From positions 1-10,328 of the forward strand of contig JAZQCN010000039.1 in assembly GCA_045546315.1 (NCBI GenBank): DNA of 10,328 nucleotides, in the 5' to 3' direction. This DNA comes from RGIG2041 sp045546315 (GTDB taxonomy: Bacteria; Bacillota; Clostridia; UBA1381; UMGS1253). The position numbers and the translations under genes were made by a program. Below are positions 1 through 6,816 of this stretch, one piece after another. The notes beneath the pieces are model-generated. The model made no database searches, was not told the DNA's origin, and saw only the letters and a list, made by a program, of their open reading frames with translations. Every line of letters begins with the position of its first letter. The stretch's first letter is position 1.

Positions 1-266
1 CACGCTGGATGCTTATATACGCCTGTTTCCGAGCCGCAGTGCCATGCACGCGCGCTGAGCGGCACACTTTCATACACCGCGCCGTTTTCCGCCGCGTGCC
101 CGATAAAGAAATGCGCCGAATTGCCGACATACTCGCGATTGTAGTAAATTGCGTTGTCCTTTGCTGAACCCACAGCACCGACATAGTGCACCACAATGTA
201 TTTGATTTTCCCTGTGCGCCTGCTGTAGTTATCCGCGCGGCAGGGATAGGTTTTAATAATCTGCAA
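1..266 (-). CDS. N-acetylmuramoyl-L-alanine amidase (phage endolysin), N-terminal part, runs off the left edge
   Basis: Reading the minus strand from a TTG at 266-264 gives 88 residues with no stop up to the window edge. The protein matches the zinc-dependent Amidase_2 family, which cuts the bond between N-acetylmuramic acid and L-alanine in peptidoglycan. Visible family features are the strand KYIVVHYVG at about residues 22-30 with putative zinc ligand His27, the NSAHFFIG motif at 49-56, and AWHCG at 74-78. The TTG start is chosen because a perfect AGGAGGTGAT Shine-Dalgarno (280-271) lies 8 nt upstream and no ATG or GTG fits better. The start overlaps the end of the preceding 39-codon gene by 14 nt, which suggests translational coupling. 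As last visible gene of the virion module it is probably the lysis enzyme. The second half, with the remaining zinc ligand and any cell-wall-binding domain, is outside the window. No holin is visible. Confidence 0.88.
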   Translation of the reverse strand, partial: MQIIKTYPCRADNYSRRTGKIKYIVVHYVGAVGSAKDNAIYYNREYVGNSAHFFIGHAAENGAVYESVPLSARAWHCGSETGVYKHPA

Positions 267-372
267 CCGTATCACCTCCTAAACTTTTACTGACGGCTGC
301 GCGATACCTTTCCGGTACAGCTGCAAGTGTGATTTTTCCCATTTTCACCTGCAAAGCGTAAAACTTAACCAT
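253..372 (-). CDS. 39-residue CD1375-like phage protein between tail-fibre genes and endolysin
   Basis: ATG at 372-370 opens a 39-codon frame ending in TAA at 255-253. It begins MVKFYALQVKMGKITLAAVP and continues ERYRAAVSKSL, the pattern of the small CD1375/XkdX-like proteins found between tail-fibre and lysis genes in Bacillota phages (N-terminal MxKxYA, then a short helix with VPERxRxxV). The start has a good Shine-Dalgarno, GGAGGTGA, about 9 nt upstream, which lies inside the last codons of the preceding gene. The two genes overlap by 8 nt. The 3' end overlaps the endolysin start by 14 nt and carries the endolysin ribosome binding site. The biochemical function of the family is unknown to me. 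The identification rests on sequence pattern and position; the frame itself is well supported by the ribosome binding site and tight packing. Confidence 0.72.
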   Translation of the reverse strand: MVKFYALQVKMGKITLAAVPERYRAAVSKSLGGDTVADY

Positions 373-541
373 TTAAAATCACCTCCGCCAGCTCCAATAC
401 CGCCGCCTCGAGCGCTTCGATGCGCGCCTCGGGCGTAATCTCCTCGGCGGGTGCAGTTTCCTTTTCTGCCTGCAATGCCTCCTCTGCAGTCATCGCGCGA
501 TAGATACCGTTGTCATACACTCTATTCTTCATCTGCTTCAT
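365..541 (-). CDS. Small tail-fibre-associated phage protein (unknown function)
   Basis: A 58-codon frame if started at the ATG at 541-539, or 55 codons from the ATG at 532-530, which gives the family-like beginning MKNRVYDNGIYRAMTAEE. The reading frame is open further upstream to 586, but that start lies deep inside the tail-fibre gene and has no ribosome binding site, so I prefer 541 or 532. The N-terminal YDNGIYRxMTxEE segment and a short predicted amphipathic C-terminal helix (ARIEALEAAVLELAEVILNG) are the typical layout of short proteins placed right after tail fibres in Clostridia prophages. The start overlaps the tail-fibre end by about 20 nt, and the end overlaps the next small gene by 8 nt, so all four genes from 1796 leftwards look translationally coupled. 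A role in fibre assembly is only a guess from position. Confidence 0.65.
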   Translation of the reverse strand: MKQMKNRVYDNGIYRAMTAEEALQAEKETAPAEEITPEARIEALEAAVLELAEVILNG

Positions 542-1796
542 GCCCCCAAATCTCAATAGTACTGCCTGCGGCAAAGGCGTTTTCACTTGTATTTTGCGGA
601 ATAAAAATGTTCAAGTCTTTAACATATTTGCTTTTTAATAAAGTACTGGTTCTTCTTGACATAATAAGTTTTGGTGTAGTTGTAGAATTACTGATACCTT
701 GCGTTCCACCGAAGAAAGCACCGCTTGCAAAGGTTTCCCAACAACGCTCAGCATACTCTTTGGAATGAACAAAAAAGTATTTCTTATTTGTTTTCATAGC
801 ACCGCCAGCCCAGAACATATACCATCCGCCGCCATCTGTTCTTGCTGCCATTGCTTTGTCGCTTTCCTCTTTCAAAAAGGCAACATCAAATAATATAGCA
901 ATTTCATCAAGCGGCGTCTCAAAATCAACATTGATTTGTTCAACATCCTCCTCAAGTGTGATTGTTTTTAAAAGCTTGAGCTTTCTGTCTCTCTTTACGC
1001 CTGCAATTGCCGTGTTCAATTCCCCCGTTTTCGCATAACCGGCAAGACTCGGGACGACGCTTTGCCACACACCCTCATCACAACGCCACCAAAGCTCACC
1101 ACACGGCAAAACAAGCATTTGATGCGTGGCAGAATTCTCATAATCTTCTCCGTACAATTCCGCACCTACAATCAAAAGCGCGCCACTAAGCGGATTTTCG
1201 CTTGTGTCTGCCGCCCAGTCTGCAAAAGCATCGTCGACAATATACAAGCCCGCCGTAATGCCGTCCGCCTCAGAAAGCCTGATATGCGGCAGACCTTCAA
1301 TAATCGCCTTCCAGTCGCCGTCCTTTCTTGCATAGAGCGCGCCGTCTACCGGCGCTTCCGTTGCAAACACGCCGTCCTTGACGGAGAAGGTGTTGCCTGT
1401 CTGCGTCAGCGTTTTTTCGTCGGCGGTGTAGGTATCAATCAAATCCGAAACCGGAATCGTGAGCGCATCGCCGTTGGCAAGCGTTAGTACAATGCTTTCG
1501 CTTTCTGCATCATAGTGTCCGCTTTCAATCAAAAGCTCTAACGGCAAATCAATCGTCTGCGTGCTGCCGTCGCCGAAGGTAAAGGTGAGTTTGCCGTCCT
1601 GCCCGCTGTAGCTTACGGCGGCAAAGCCGCCCTTTGCAAAGGCATCAAGCTCGTCGATGAGCGCATTAAAGCGCACACGCAGCTCCTCTGCCGAGCTGTC
1701 AAAGTGTTCTTTGAGCGCCTGCGCCGTCATCTGCGGACGGTCGGGCAAATCGGCAACGGTTTTTGTAAATTCCGTAATTTTATTTTCCGTAAACAT
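522..1796 (-). CDS. Phage tail fibre / receptor-binding protein
   Basis: A 424-residue protein from ATG 1796-1794, chosen because AGGGGG (1808-1803) lies 6 nt upstream; the frame is open 8 codons further to an ATG at 1820 that overlaps the preceding gene and lacks a ribosome binding site. Residues 1-55 are helical. Residues 65-145 form a beta-rich shaft with GKLTFTFGDGSTQTIDLPL and IVLTLANGDALTIPVSDL, recurrent in Clostridia prophage fibres. Residues 165-250 (TAGLYIVDDAFADW ... NPLSGALLIV ... WWRCDEGVW) resemble a pyocin-knob-like fold. Residues about 268-424 are a separate C-terminal domain ending STIEIWGHEADEE, presumably the receptor-contacting or trimerising tip. That last third is clearly more AT-rich than the rest: 15 of 60 bases are G or C at 601-660 against 36 of 60 at 1321-1380. 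This fits a swapped module. The gene starts 10 nt after the 778-residue tail gene. Host-surface binding is inferred from family and position. Confidence 0.82.
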   Translation of the reverse strand: MFTENKITEFTKTVADLPDRPQMTAQALKEHFDSSAEELRVRFNALIDELDAFAKGGFAAVSYSGQDGKLTFTFGDGSTQTIDLPLELLIESGHYDAESESIVLTLANGDALTIPVSDLIDTYTADEKTLTQTGNTFSVKDGVFATEAPVDGALYARKDGDWKAIIEGLPHIRLSEADGITAGLYIVDDAFADWAADTSENPLSGALLIVGAELYGEDYENSATHQMLVLPCGELWWRCDEGVWQSVVPSLAGYAKTGELNTAIAGVKRDRKLKLLKTITLEEDVEQINVDFETPLDEIAILFDVAFLKEESDKAMAARTDGGGWYMFWAGGAMKTNKKYFFVHSKEYAERCWETFASGAFFGGTQGISNSTTTPKLIMSRRTSTLLKSKYVKDLNIFIPQNTSENAFAAGSTIEIWGHEADEE

Positions 1797-1806
1797 AGTT
1801 TTCCCC

Positions 1807-4143
1807 CTATCTGATGGCATTGTTTTCTCTGTACTTTACGGCAAAGCCCGACACACAAAGCCGCTCGCCCGGGGCTGAATTTTCGATACGCGCCCCGAAC
1901 ACACGCACGCGCTTAGCCTTGGCGCGGGTATTGATGCACACCGGAAAATCGCTCGCCTCGAAGGAAAAATTCATAAAGCGCAAATCTGCAAAATCAAAGC
2001 GCCCGAGCGCCTCCGTATGACACACTCTGCCGGCAGGCATGTGCTCCGTTGTATAGCCGATGCGTACACTTGCCCCCACCTCCGGCAGAAGATAAACGCA
2101 AAAATCCTCGATGCTCTTGCGCGCATAGCCACTGCCGAGCGTCGTAACCGGCACATCCCAATAAGCACAAACAGCACGCGCCGAGGCTAAATTTTCACCG
2201 ACACCCACATCATCATAATATGCGTTTGGCTCGTCTGCCGTCATAAAACGGCATACGCACCCGTCTGCCGTGCCGAAATAAAGGCTGTCGCCGACCGTGT
2301 ACATGCAGGTAAACTCCGGCAGACCGTCGTAAGCGTACCACGCCATATCGCGCGCCACATCCAGAATCAGTATGCTGCCGCCGAAAGCGACATAGTACCA
2401 ATCGCCGCATACCGCACACACCGCCGCCGACAAATCCGCACCCGAAAGCCTTGCACGCACCGCATCCGAAAGACAGTGCAGGTTCAATTGTGACTGCACT
2501 GCGGTTGTGCGCAGCTCGTAGATGCCGCCTTCTGCGGCAAAGAGCATACGGTCACGCAATACCTTAAACGACGACGGATTGACCGCGCCGATGCCCTGCG
2601 CACCCTGCACCAAAGTAAACACGGGCACGCCGCGCTCGTCTAAGCGAAACGAACGCAAATACTGCGAGGCATCGTGGTTTTTGCCATCCTTTAAAATAAC
2701 CTGATGCCCGCTGATTTTGTGGTAGCCGACAATGGCGGAGGCATCCGAACCGACCAAGGTATATCCCGTGTCGGGAAAATAGGTCGCATCATAGAGTCCG
2801 CCGGCGAAATCGTAGCCGATTTTTTCCGGATTACCGCTTAAGAACACGCGTGTGTCGTGCTCACCGCCGAAGAGCGAAAATACCGTACACGCATCCGTTA
2901 CATACGCAAACGGTGCATTTTTCCGCTCCAGATGGCGAATATACTCAATCCGCACGGTGCACGCCTCATTCGGCAGAAGGCTCGCCTCCAGCTCGGCATA
3001 GTGACACTTAAAACTGCCCACCGTCGGCACGCTTGTGCCGTCGGCAAACTTGGTGTACTTTTGCACAAGCGCACCGTCGATGTAAATGCGAAGCACCGCC
3101 CCCTCGCCGCCCGGCTCAAGGTAGAAGCGATAGCCTGCCTTGCTGCCCGTTCTGTTTGCGGCAGGCACCGAAAACTCCACACTGCGCTGCGGCGCGGCTA
3201 TGTTGTAGCCCTCTAAAAGTGTGCCGTCGTAAAACGGGCCGTCAACCACGCCCACATCGCCGAACGCCGCCTGCGCAGAAGGCGTGCGTAAAATAATATT
3301 ACTCGGCGTGTGCACAAAGCCGCTGTAGGTAAATACCACCTGCGGGCGGATGCGCTTTACTGTATCAAAATAAATATCATTTCTTTTCAGCTCGACATAC
3401 AGCCCTGTGTTGTCCGTACCGATTCGATAATGCAGCGGCGAAAGCACAGCGTAGTCGCCGTTTGCATCGATGTAGTCGACACGAACAATGTGCGCTGCCT
3501 GCGCCGCCCCGGGCGGGACAATGTAGAGCTTAGTGCCGCTGGTAAAGCTATAATTTCCCAGCGAAAACTGCACAGCCTTTTCCCTTGCGCTTGCGTCAAT
3601 GCATATTCCCTTTTTGCCGGAAAGCGGCGCAGTCTTTGCCGCGCAGTCCGTTGCAATCACGCACGGTGCGTCCGTATTGCACTCCGTGTCGCGCACGCGG
3701 CCGCAAATGAGCATATCCAATGCCGTATCGTACATAATTTTAAAATAGCCTGCACCGATTAAATACAGCGCACCCCCAAAGACAAAGCTGCGGCTCTTTT
3801 TATCCTCCAGTGCCGTGCTGATGCATTCGTTTAAAACAAGTTCGTCTGCCGAGACCGTGCAAAAATACAGCCCGGTGCCCATATGCAGAAGGTGCTGTGC
3901 GTGCGCGTTGCCGTTTTTGTCGGTGTATTCGTATACAAACAGGCCGTTGATGCGCGCCGTACCTTCAAAAAGGCGGCGATAGCCGGTTCGCTTTACGATA
4001 TGTCCGTTTTTATCGACATACATATTCGATGCCGCAGCCGCCGTATCGAGCGAAAGCGTCGATTCGCCTTCGGTAAAGTTCACGCCGCGAAACTGCTTAA
4101 TCTCACGCACGGTCGGCTTTTTCCGCGTCTGAAAATAAGTCAT
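1807..4143 (-). CDS. Large tail stabilisation / nozzle-like structural protein of a short-tailed phage
   Basis: A 778-residue protein. Its ATG (4143-4141) overlaps the connector stop as ATGA, with GAGGGG upstream, so the two are coupled. The N-terminus FRGVNFTEGESTLSLDTAAA (18-37) followed by SNMYVDKNGHIVKRTGY is the signature opening of podovirus-type stabilisation/tubular proteins, in which a short segment is followed by many beta-strand blades. The rest is beta-rich with repeated short strands and aromatic turns, for example GEHDTRVFLSG, DATYFPDTGYTLVG, DWYYVAFGGSILILD and DSLYFGTADGCVCRF, consistent with a beta-propeller nozzle. No long helical tape-measure-like region is seen. In P22- and T7-like virions such proteins extend the portal-connector channel and plug the DNA exit. 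Position between connector and tail fibre agrees. The exact assignment (gp10-like plug versus tubular B-like nozzle) is not resolvable from the sequence alone. Confidence 0.66.
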   Translation of the reverse strand: MTYFQTRKKPTVREIKQFRGVNFTEGESTLSLDTAAAASNMYVDKNGHIVKRTGYRRLFEGTARINGLFVYEYTDKNGNAHAQHLLHMGTGLYFCTVSADELVLNECISTALEDKKSRSFVFGGALYLIGAGYFKIMYDTALDMLICGRVRDTECNTDAPCVIATDCAAKTAPLSGKKGICIDASAREKAVQFSLGNYSFTSGTKLYIVPPGAAQAAHIVRVDYIDANGDYAVLSPLHYRIGTDNTGLYVELKRNDIYFDTVKRIRPQVVFTYSGFVHTPSNIILRTPSAQAAFGDVGVVDGPFYDGTLLEGYNIAAPQRSVEFSVPAANRTGSKAGYRFYLEPGGEGAVLRIYIDGALVQKYTKFADGTSVPTVGSFKCHYAELEASLLPNEACTVRIEYIRHLERKNAPFAYVTDACTVFSLFGGEHDTRVFLSGNPEKIGYDFAGGLYDATYFPDTGYTLVGSDASAIVGYHKISGHQVILKDGKNHDASQYLRSFRLDERGVPVFTLVQGAQGIGAVNPSSFKVLRDRMLFAAEGGIYELRTTAVQSQLNLHCLSDAVRARLSGADLSAAVCAVCGDWYYVAFGGSILILDVARDMAWYAYDGLPEFTCMYTVGDSLYFGTADGCVCRFMTADEPNAYYDDVGVGENLASARAVCAYWDVPVTTLGSGYARKSIEDFCVYLLPEVGASVRIGYTTEHMPAGRVCHTEALGRFDFADLRFMNFSFEASDFPVCINTRAKAKRVRVFGARIENSAPGERLCVSGFAVKYRENNAIR

Positions 4144-4523
4144 TCGTCCGCCCCCTCATACACATTCTCCATCGGCTCTGTCTGTATGCACAGATACTTT
4201 TCCTCGAGGCGCGCGTAGGTTTTTAAATATACATTTGCCAGGTCGCGGTCCTCGTCGGTGGCAAGCATCGCCGCCAGAAGATACGGCAGGCACTCGCGGC
4301 AAAAGCTTGTGTCATAAATAAGCACATCGCTGTCGCGGTGCACCGCCGGAATTGCCTTAAGACCTTCTTCGCCCTTGCAGGCGCGAATCCAGTTCTCCGT
4401 TAAAAAGCTTTGCGCCAGCGCTAAGTTGATATACGGTAGCTTCAGCTTCGGATAGTCCTTGGCATCAGTGTCGATTTCGTTTAAAAGCGCAAGCGCTGCA
4501 TTATAAAGCTCTAAAGCTGTCAT
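4140..4523 (-). CDS. Head-tail connector / adaptor protein
   Basis: A 127-residue, mainly helical protein starting MTALELYNAALALLNEID, with ATG at 4523-4521 and a strong GGAGGTGA Shine-Dalgarno (4537-4530). The layout of an N-terminal helix, then LPYINLALAQSFLTENWIRA (29-48), a short beta hairpin (SDVLIYDTSFCRECLPYLLAAMLA) and a C-terminal helix DLANVYLKTYARLEEKY, is that of phage head-tail connectors that bind the portal ring (gp4/gp6/gp11-type). The family has low sequence conservation, so the call leans on helix pattern, size (typically 100-170 residues) and gene order after the capsid gene and before the tail nozzle. The gene is separated from the capsid gene by a 372-bp repeat-filled gap and by a terminator-like hairpin ending 2 nt before its Shine-Dalgarno, so its expression is probably uncoupled from capsid expression. 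Confidence 0.7.
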   Translation of the reverse strand: MTALELYNAALALLNEIDTDAKDYPKLKLPYINLALAQSFLTENWIRACKGEEGLKAIPAVHRDSDVLIYDTSFCRECLPYLLAAMLATDEDRDLANVYLKTYARLEEKYLCIQTEPMENVYEGADE

Positions 4524-4538
4524 CTTGTTTCACCTCCG

Positions 4539-4575
4539 AAAAAGGCTGCCGCACACGCTGCGGCATACGGCAGCC
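4539..4575 (-). terminator. Intrinsic-terminator-like hairpin directly before the connector ribosome binding site
   Basis: On the minus strand GGCTGCCG (4575-4568) pairs with CGGCAGCC (4551-4544) and is followed at once by five T residues (4543-4539). An alternative internal pairing, TGCCGCA with TGCGGCA, could compete with the outer stem. The U-tract ends two bases before the connector Shine-Dalgarno (4537-4530). The structure could terminate most capsid-gene transcripts, act as an attenuator, or merely be an mRNA processing or stability hairpin. The short run of five T residues makes partial termination more likely than complete. Confidence 0.65.
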
Positions 4576-4693
4576 GCGTCATTCTAAAAAAATTTTAATT
4601 CGTATGCTTCGTTTTGCACCTTTCACACAAACATCACTGCAAAATCTCCGTTATTGTAAAAAAGAAAATTTTAATGTGTCGAATTTACCTCCA
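4576..4693. other. AT-rich intergenic remnant, possible decayed third repeat copy
   Basis: This is the non-coding remainder of the capsid-connector gap. The stretch from about 4637 (ACTGCAAAA) to 4685 (AATGTGTCGAA) has recognisable beginnings and ends of the copy A/B arms with the middle lost. The phrase CGAA-TTTACCTCCA before copy A parallels CGAA-CTACCTTCTA before copy B, as though a third tandem unit once stood here. Apart from the candidate promoter, I see nothing else in it. Confidence 0.4.
4653..4682 (-). promoter_or_regulatory. Candidate sigma-A promoter for the connector-tail genes
   Basis: On the minus strand TCGACA (4682-4677, five of six matches to TTGACA) is followed after 18 bases by TACAAT (4658-4653, five of six matches to TATAAT), with an AT-rich spacer. 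It would start transcripts near 4646, about 120 nt before the connector ATG, with the terminator-like hairpin in the leader. The surrounding DNA is AT-rich, so chance matches are easy. This is a candidate only. Confidence 0.33.
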
Positions 4694-4790
4694 ACTGCAA
4701 AAACAGGAAATTCGGATGCAGTGCGAGGCACGGCGGATGACACAGTACTCTGCGTACGGGTCATCTACCGTAACGAAGCAATGCGCCGAA
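4694..4790. repeat. Structured intergenic repeat, copy A (conserved arms, variable hairpin core)
   Basis: The left arm 4694-4729 (ACTGCAAAAACAGG, then AAATTCGGATGCAGTGCGAGGC) is identical at 35 of 36 positions to the left arm of copy B at 4800-4835. The right arm AACGAAGCAATGCGCCGAA (4772-4790) is identical to copy B over 19 nt. The arms are partly inverted (TTCGG with CCGAA). Between them the core folds on itself: ACGG with CCGT (4730-4733, 4768-4771), GATGAC with GTCATC (4736-4741, 4760-4765) and GTAC with GTAC. The core sequence has no similarity to that of copy B. No coding frame of note is present. Confidence 0.85.
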
Positions 4791-4799
4791 CTACCTTCT

Positions 4800-4897
4800 A
4801 CTGCAAAAATAGGAAATTCGGATGCAGTGCGAGGCGGCTGGTGCGGCGTAATACGCGTGTATACGCCGCACCAACAACGAAGCAATGCGCCGAATTT
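4800..4897. repeat. Structured intergenic repeat, copy B, abutting the capsid stop codon
   Basis: It has the same arms as copy A at a spacing of 106 bp. The terminal inverted repeat is AAATTCGG (4814-4821) with CCGAATTT (4890-4897). The core contains a perfect 12-bp stem, TGGTGCGGCGTA (4839-4850) with TACGCCGCACCA (4862-4873), around a loop that is itself partly palindromic (ATACGCGTGTAT). The right end overlaps the TAA stop of the capsid gene (4898-4896). The element could act as a transcript-end hairpin for the capsid mRNA. Confidence 0.87.
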
Positions 4898-5939
4898 ACA
4901 TTTTTGCCACCGCAGAAGTGAAGCCGGAGGCACTAACTGCATACGCCTTTACAACCGCGCCGTCTGCAACAGCAAACGCCGCCGCATACTTTACGGCTGT
5001 GTCGGAATATCTCGGGTCAGTGCCGTCTGTGGTGTAGAAAATGTCTGCACCGTCGGTCGCGCAGGTGATGGTCGCATTGCCGCCGGAAACGGAAATTTCC
5101 GGTGTTTCGGTTACATTACCGGCAAGCACTGCAGCATAGACACCGCCGGCGCGTGCACCGACAACAAAGGCGTCGAAGTTGCTTCTGCCCTCTAAGAGCG
5201 CACCGGAGATACCCGGCGGGTCCTGATGGAGCTTGGCGTCACGAATCTTATAGGGTACGAGCACGGCGTTTTTGTGGGTGAGCACAAAGAAGGTGTTTTC
5301 CGGCAGATAGTCTGTCGGTACCTTGACGATTTTTGCGCCGAAGATTTCGCCAACGATGCCCTTGGCAAGTGCCTTTTCGCCGAGCGCCTCGAGGCCTAAA
5401 AACTCACCGGAGGTACGCACGAGGGCATACATCTCGCCGGAGAGATAGAGGTATCTGTCGGTCTGCGGCACGCGCGCGTCGTCGAGCGACTGCACCGCAT
5501 CGGAAATAGCGGAAATGATGGTTGCCTTGGTCGGCTTTGCAATGCCCTTAACGGTGCCTGCGTACTTTGTAAACTGCGCAAGGGCGTACTTGTCCACAAG
5601 CGGCACCATACGCTCGTCTGTCTGCAGCTTGAGCATCTTGCCGGCATTTTTCGCCATTGCCTGCTCATTATTGTTGCCCTTGTCGATGATGAGCGAAAAG
5701 CTCTTGTCCTGCGTCATTGTCAGCTCCTGCACCACATCTGCCATTTCAGCCGGTGTGCCGTAGCGACTTGTGCCGCTTCTCTGATAATCCACCGGCTCTA
5801 CGGTCTGCGGTGTGTAAATCTTAACCGCCTTCACGCCGGAAAAATCCCACTCCTTCGATGCCTTGTCGGCAACGAGCGAGCCAAGTGTGTACATGCTTGC
5901 AATCTTGTCTGCGTATTTTGTTGCTAAATTAATTGCCAT
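4896..5939 (-). CDS. Major capsid protein with C-terminal Ig-like (chitobiase-C-like) domain
   Basis: A 347-residue protein from ATG 5939-5937, with AGGAGG (5956-5951) 11 nt upstream inside the last codons of the scaffold gene. Residues 1-275 fit an HK97-fold coat protein: VEPVDYQRSGTSRYGTP (47-63), DVVQELTMTQDKSFSLIIDK (68-87), LYLSGEMYALV (164-174), GEIFGAKIVKVPTDYLP (197-213), and FVLTHKNAVLVP (218-229). Residues 279-347 form a separate beta-sandwich with the motif IFYTTDGTDPRYSDTAVKY (300-318) and VVKAYAVSASGF (329-340), the pattern of chitobiase/beta-hexosaminidase C-terminal and other Ig-like domains. Such domains decorate the outside of several phage heads and are thought to bind glycans weakly. 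No N-terminal protease-cleaved region is evident, in keeping with the separate scaffold gene. The stop codon lies at the edge of a repeat element. Confidence 0.88.
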   Translation of the reverse strand: MAINLATKYADKIASMYTLGSLVADKASKEWDFSGVKAVKIYTPQTVEPVDYQRSGTSRYGTPAEMADVVQELTMTQDKSFSLIIDKGNNNEQAMAKNAGKMLKLQTDERMVPLVDKYALAQFTKYAGTVKGIAKPTKATIISAISDAVQSLDDARVPQTDRYLYLSGEMYALVRTSGEFLGLEALGEKALAKGIVGEIFGAKIVKVPTDYLPENTFFVLTHKNAVLVPYKIRDAKLHQDPPGISGALLEGRSNFDAFVVGARAGGVYAAVLAGNVTETPEISVSGGNATITCATDGADIFYTTDGTDPRYSDTAVKYAAAFAVADGAVVKAYAVSASGFTSAVAKM

Positions 5940-5946
5940 AATAATT

Positions 5947-6687
5947 TCATCCTCCTAAAAGTCCTTCCAGGAACGCATCCGTCGGCGTGTGCGGTCGGTC
6001 ATTGGCCAGCGAGCCGATGTGCGTGCCTGCATTTTTTTTGTTTTGTTCCATTGCGCTGATTTGCGCGCGCAGTCTGGTGTTTTCCGCTTCGGTATATGCG
6101 CCGATTAAATCGCCCGTCTCGTGGAATCTGTCCCAAACGGCTTCGGGGATATCCTCTGCGCGCACCTCGGGAAAGCGGCGCACAAAATCGACATACGGCG
6201 AAAGCTCTGCTTCACGGCTTTCCACCTTAGAAAGGCTTTCCTCCATTGCAAGGTACTGCTTTGCCGCGTCCGGCTGCATACCGCCCTGCACAAGCGTTTC
6301 AAGCCTTGTGTCGCGCTCCTTTTTTGCAAGGTGCGTGTCTAATTCCTCGATGCGTACGCCCTCCGTCTGCGCCACCCGGCGCACCGTCTGGTACAGCTGC
6401 GAATTTTTGATGCGGTCATTTTCCGACTTCACATGCTCGTAATTCATCCCCATCTGTGCCCTGGTTTTGAGCTCGTCTAAGGTTAAATCGACTGTCTTGC
6501 CGTTGTATTTGACCGTATAGGTTTCCGGCTGCGGCGCTTTTGGCGCTTCCGGCAGACTGCCGGTGTCGTTTGCACCGTCCTCTGTCGGCGCGGCGGCCGC
6601 TGCCATGCCGCTTTCAAAGGCAGAGGAAAACTCCGCCTCCGTCGCGGCTGTATAGCCTGCTTCTGTCTGATTGGTTTGTTCAAACAT
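5947..6687 (-). CDS. Capsid scaffolding protein
   Basis: A 246-residue acidic, helix-rich protein starting at ATG 6687-6685, with AAGGAG (6702-6697) 9 nt upstream. The first 55 residues are low-complexity and rich in Ala, Glu and Pro. Residues 56-95 (ETYTVKYNGKTVDLTLDELK, then TRAQMGMNYEHVKSENDRIK) are the recurrent scaffold motif of a small beta hairpin followed by a helix. Residues 110-215 are long charged helices likely to form coiled coils, and the tail (TPTDAFLEGLLGG) may be the coat-binding end. Scaffolds of this type help coat subunits assemble round the portal and then leave the head. It directly precedes the capsid gene; its TGA (5949-5947) overlaps the capsid Shine-Dalgarno region, so the pair is coupled. 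It is separated from the portal gene by 267 bp of repeat-rich DNA. Confidence 0.8.
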   Translation of the reverse strand: MFEQTNQTEAGYTAATEAEFSSAFESGMAAAAAPTEDGANDTGSLPEAPKAPQPETYTVKYNGKTVDLTLDELKTRAQMGMNYEHVKSENDRIKNSQLYQTVRRVAQTEGVRIEELDTHLAKKERDTRLETLVQGGMQPDAAKQYLAMEESLSKVESREAELSPYVDFVRRFPEVRAEDIPEAVWDRFHETGDLIGAYTEAENTRLRAQISAMEQNKKNAGTHIGSLANDRPHTPTDAFLEGLLGG

Positions 6688-6816
6688 CTGCTAATGCTCC
6701 TTTCCTTTTAAATGAATTGATATTCTCCGAATTTCATTACGGAAAATCGGTTTTGTAGGTGCAATTCAAGAATCGCCCTACGGTGTTGCCGAAAAGTTAA
6801 ATAAAGAAACTACAAC
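6688..6816. other. Portal-scaffold gap: scaffold ribosome binding site and degenerate repeat fragments
   Basis: The scaffold Shine-Dalgarno lies at 6702-6697. Positions 6754-6780 (GTAGG ... GAATCGCCCTAC) look like a decayed copy of the GTAGGG...GAATCGCCCCTAC repeat seen at 10195-10261. GAAACTACAACCAGC (6806-6820) matches, in reverse, the GCTGGTTGTAG arm at 9989-9999. No convincing promoter was found here. Confidence 0.5.

Noticed and set aside
110..122. AATGCGCCGAATT inside the endolysin gene, 13 bases identical to the end of repeat copies A and B
   Set aside because: It encodes the conserved NSAHF motif of the amidase family and no other part of the repeat is present, so the match is probably chance.
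522..1796. Diversity-generating retroelement target in the tail fibre
   Set aside because: No template/variable repeat pair and no reverse transcriptase were seen in the window.
1797..1820. Longer start of the tail-fibre gene at 1820
   Set aside because: That ATG lies inside the preceding gene and has no Shine-Dalgarno, whereas the ATG at 1796 has AGGGGG 6 nt upstream.
4694..4897. Possible CRISPR-like array because of regularly spaced repeats
   Set aside because: Only two units with about 106-bp period, partly inverted arms and self-complementary cores instead of unique spacers; no cas genes.
4604..5195. Open frames on the plus strand over the repeat region and capsid 3' end
   Set aside because: They run through repeat sequence and antisense of the capsid gene, with no ribosome binding site and no family resemblance.
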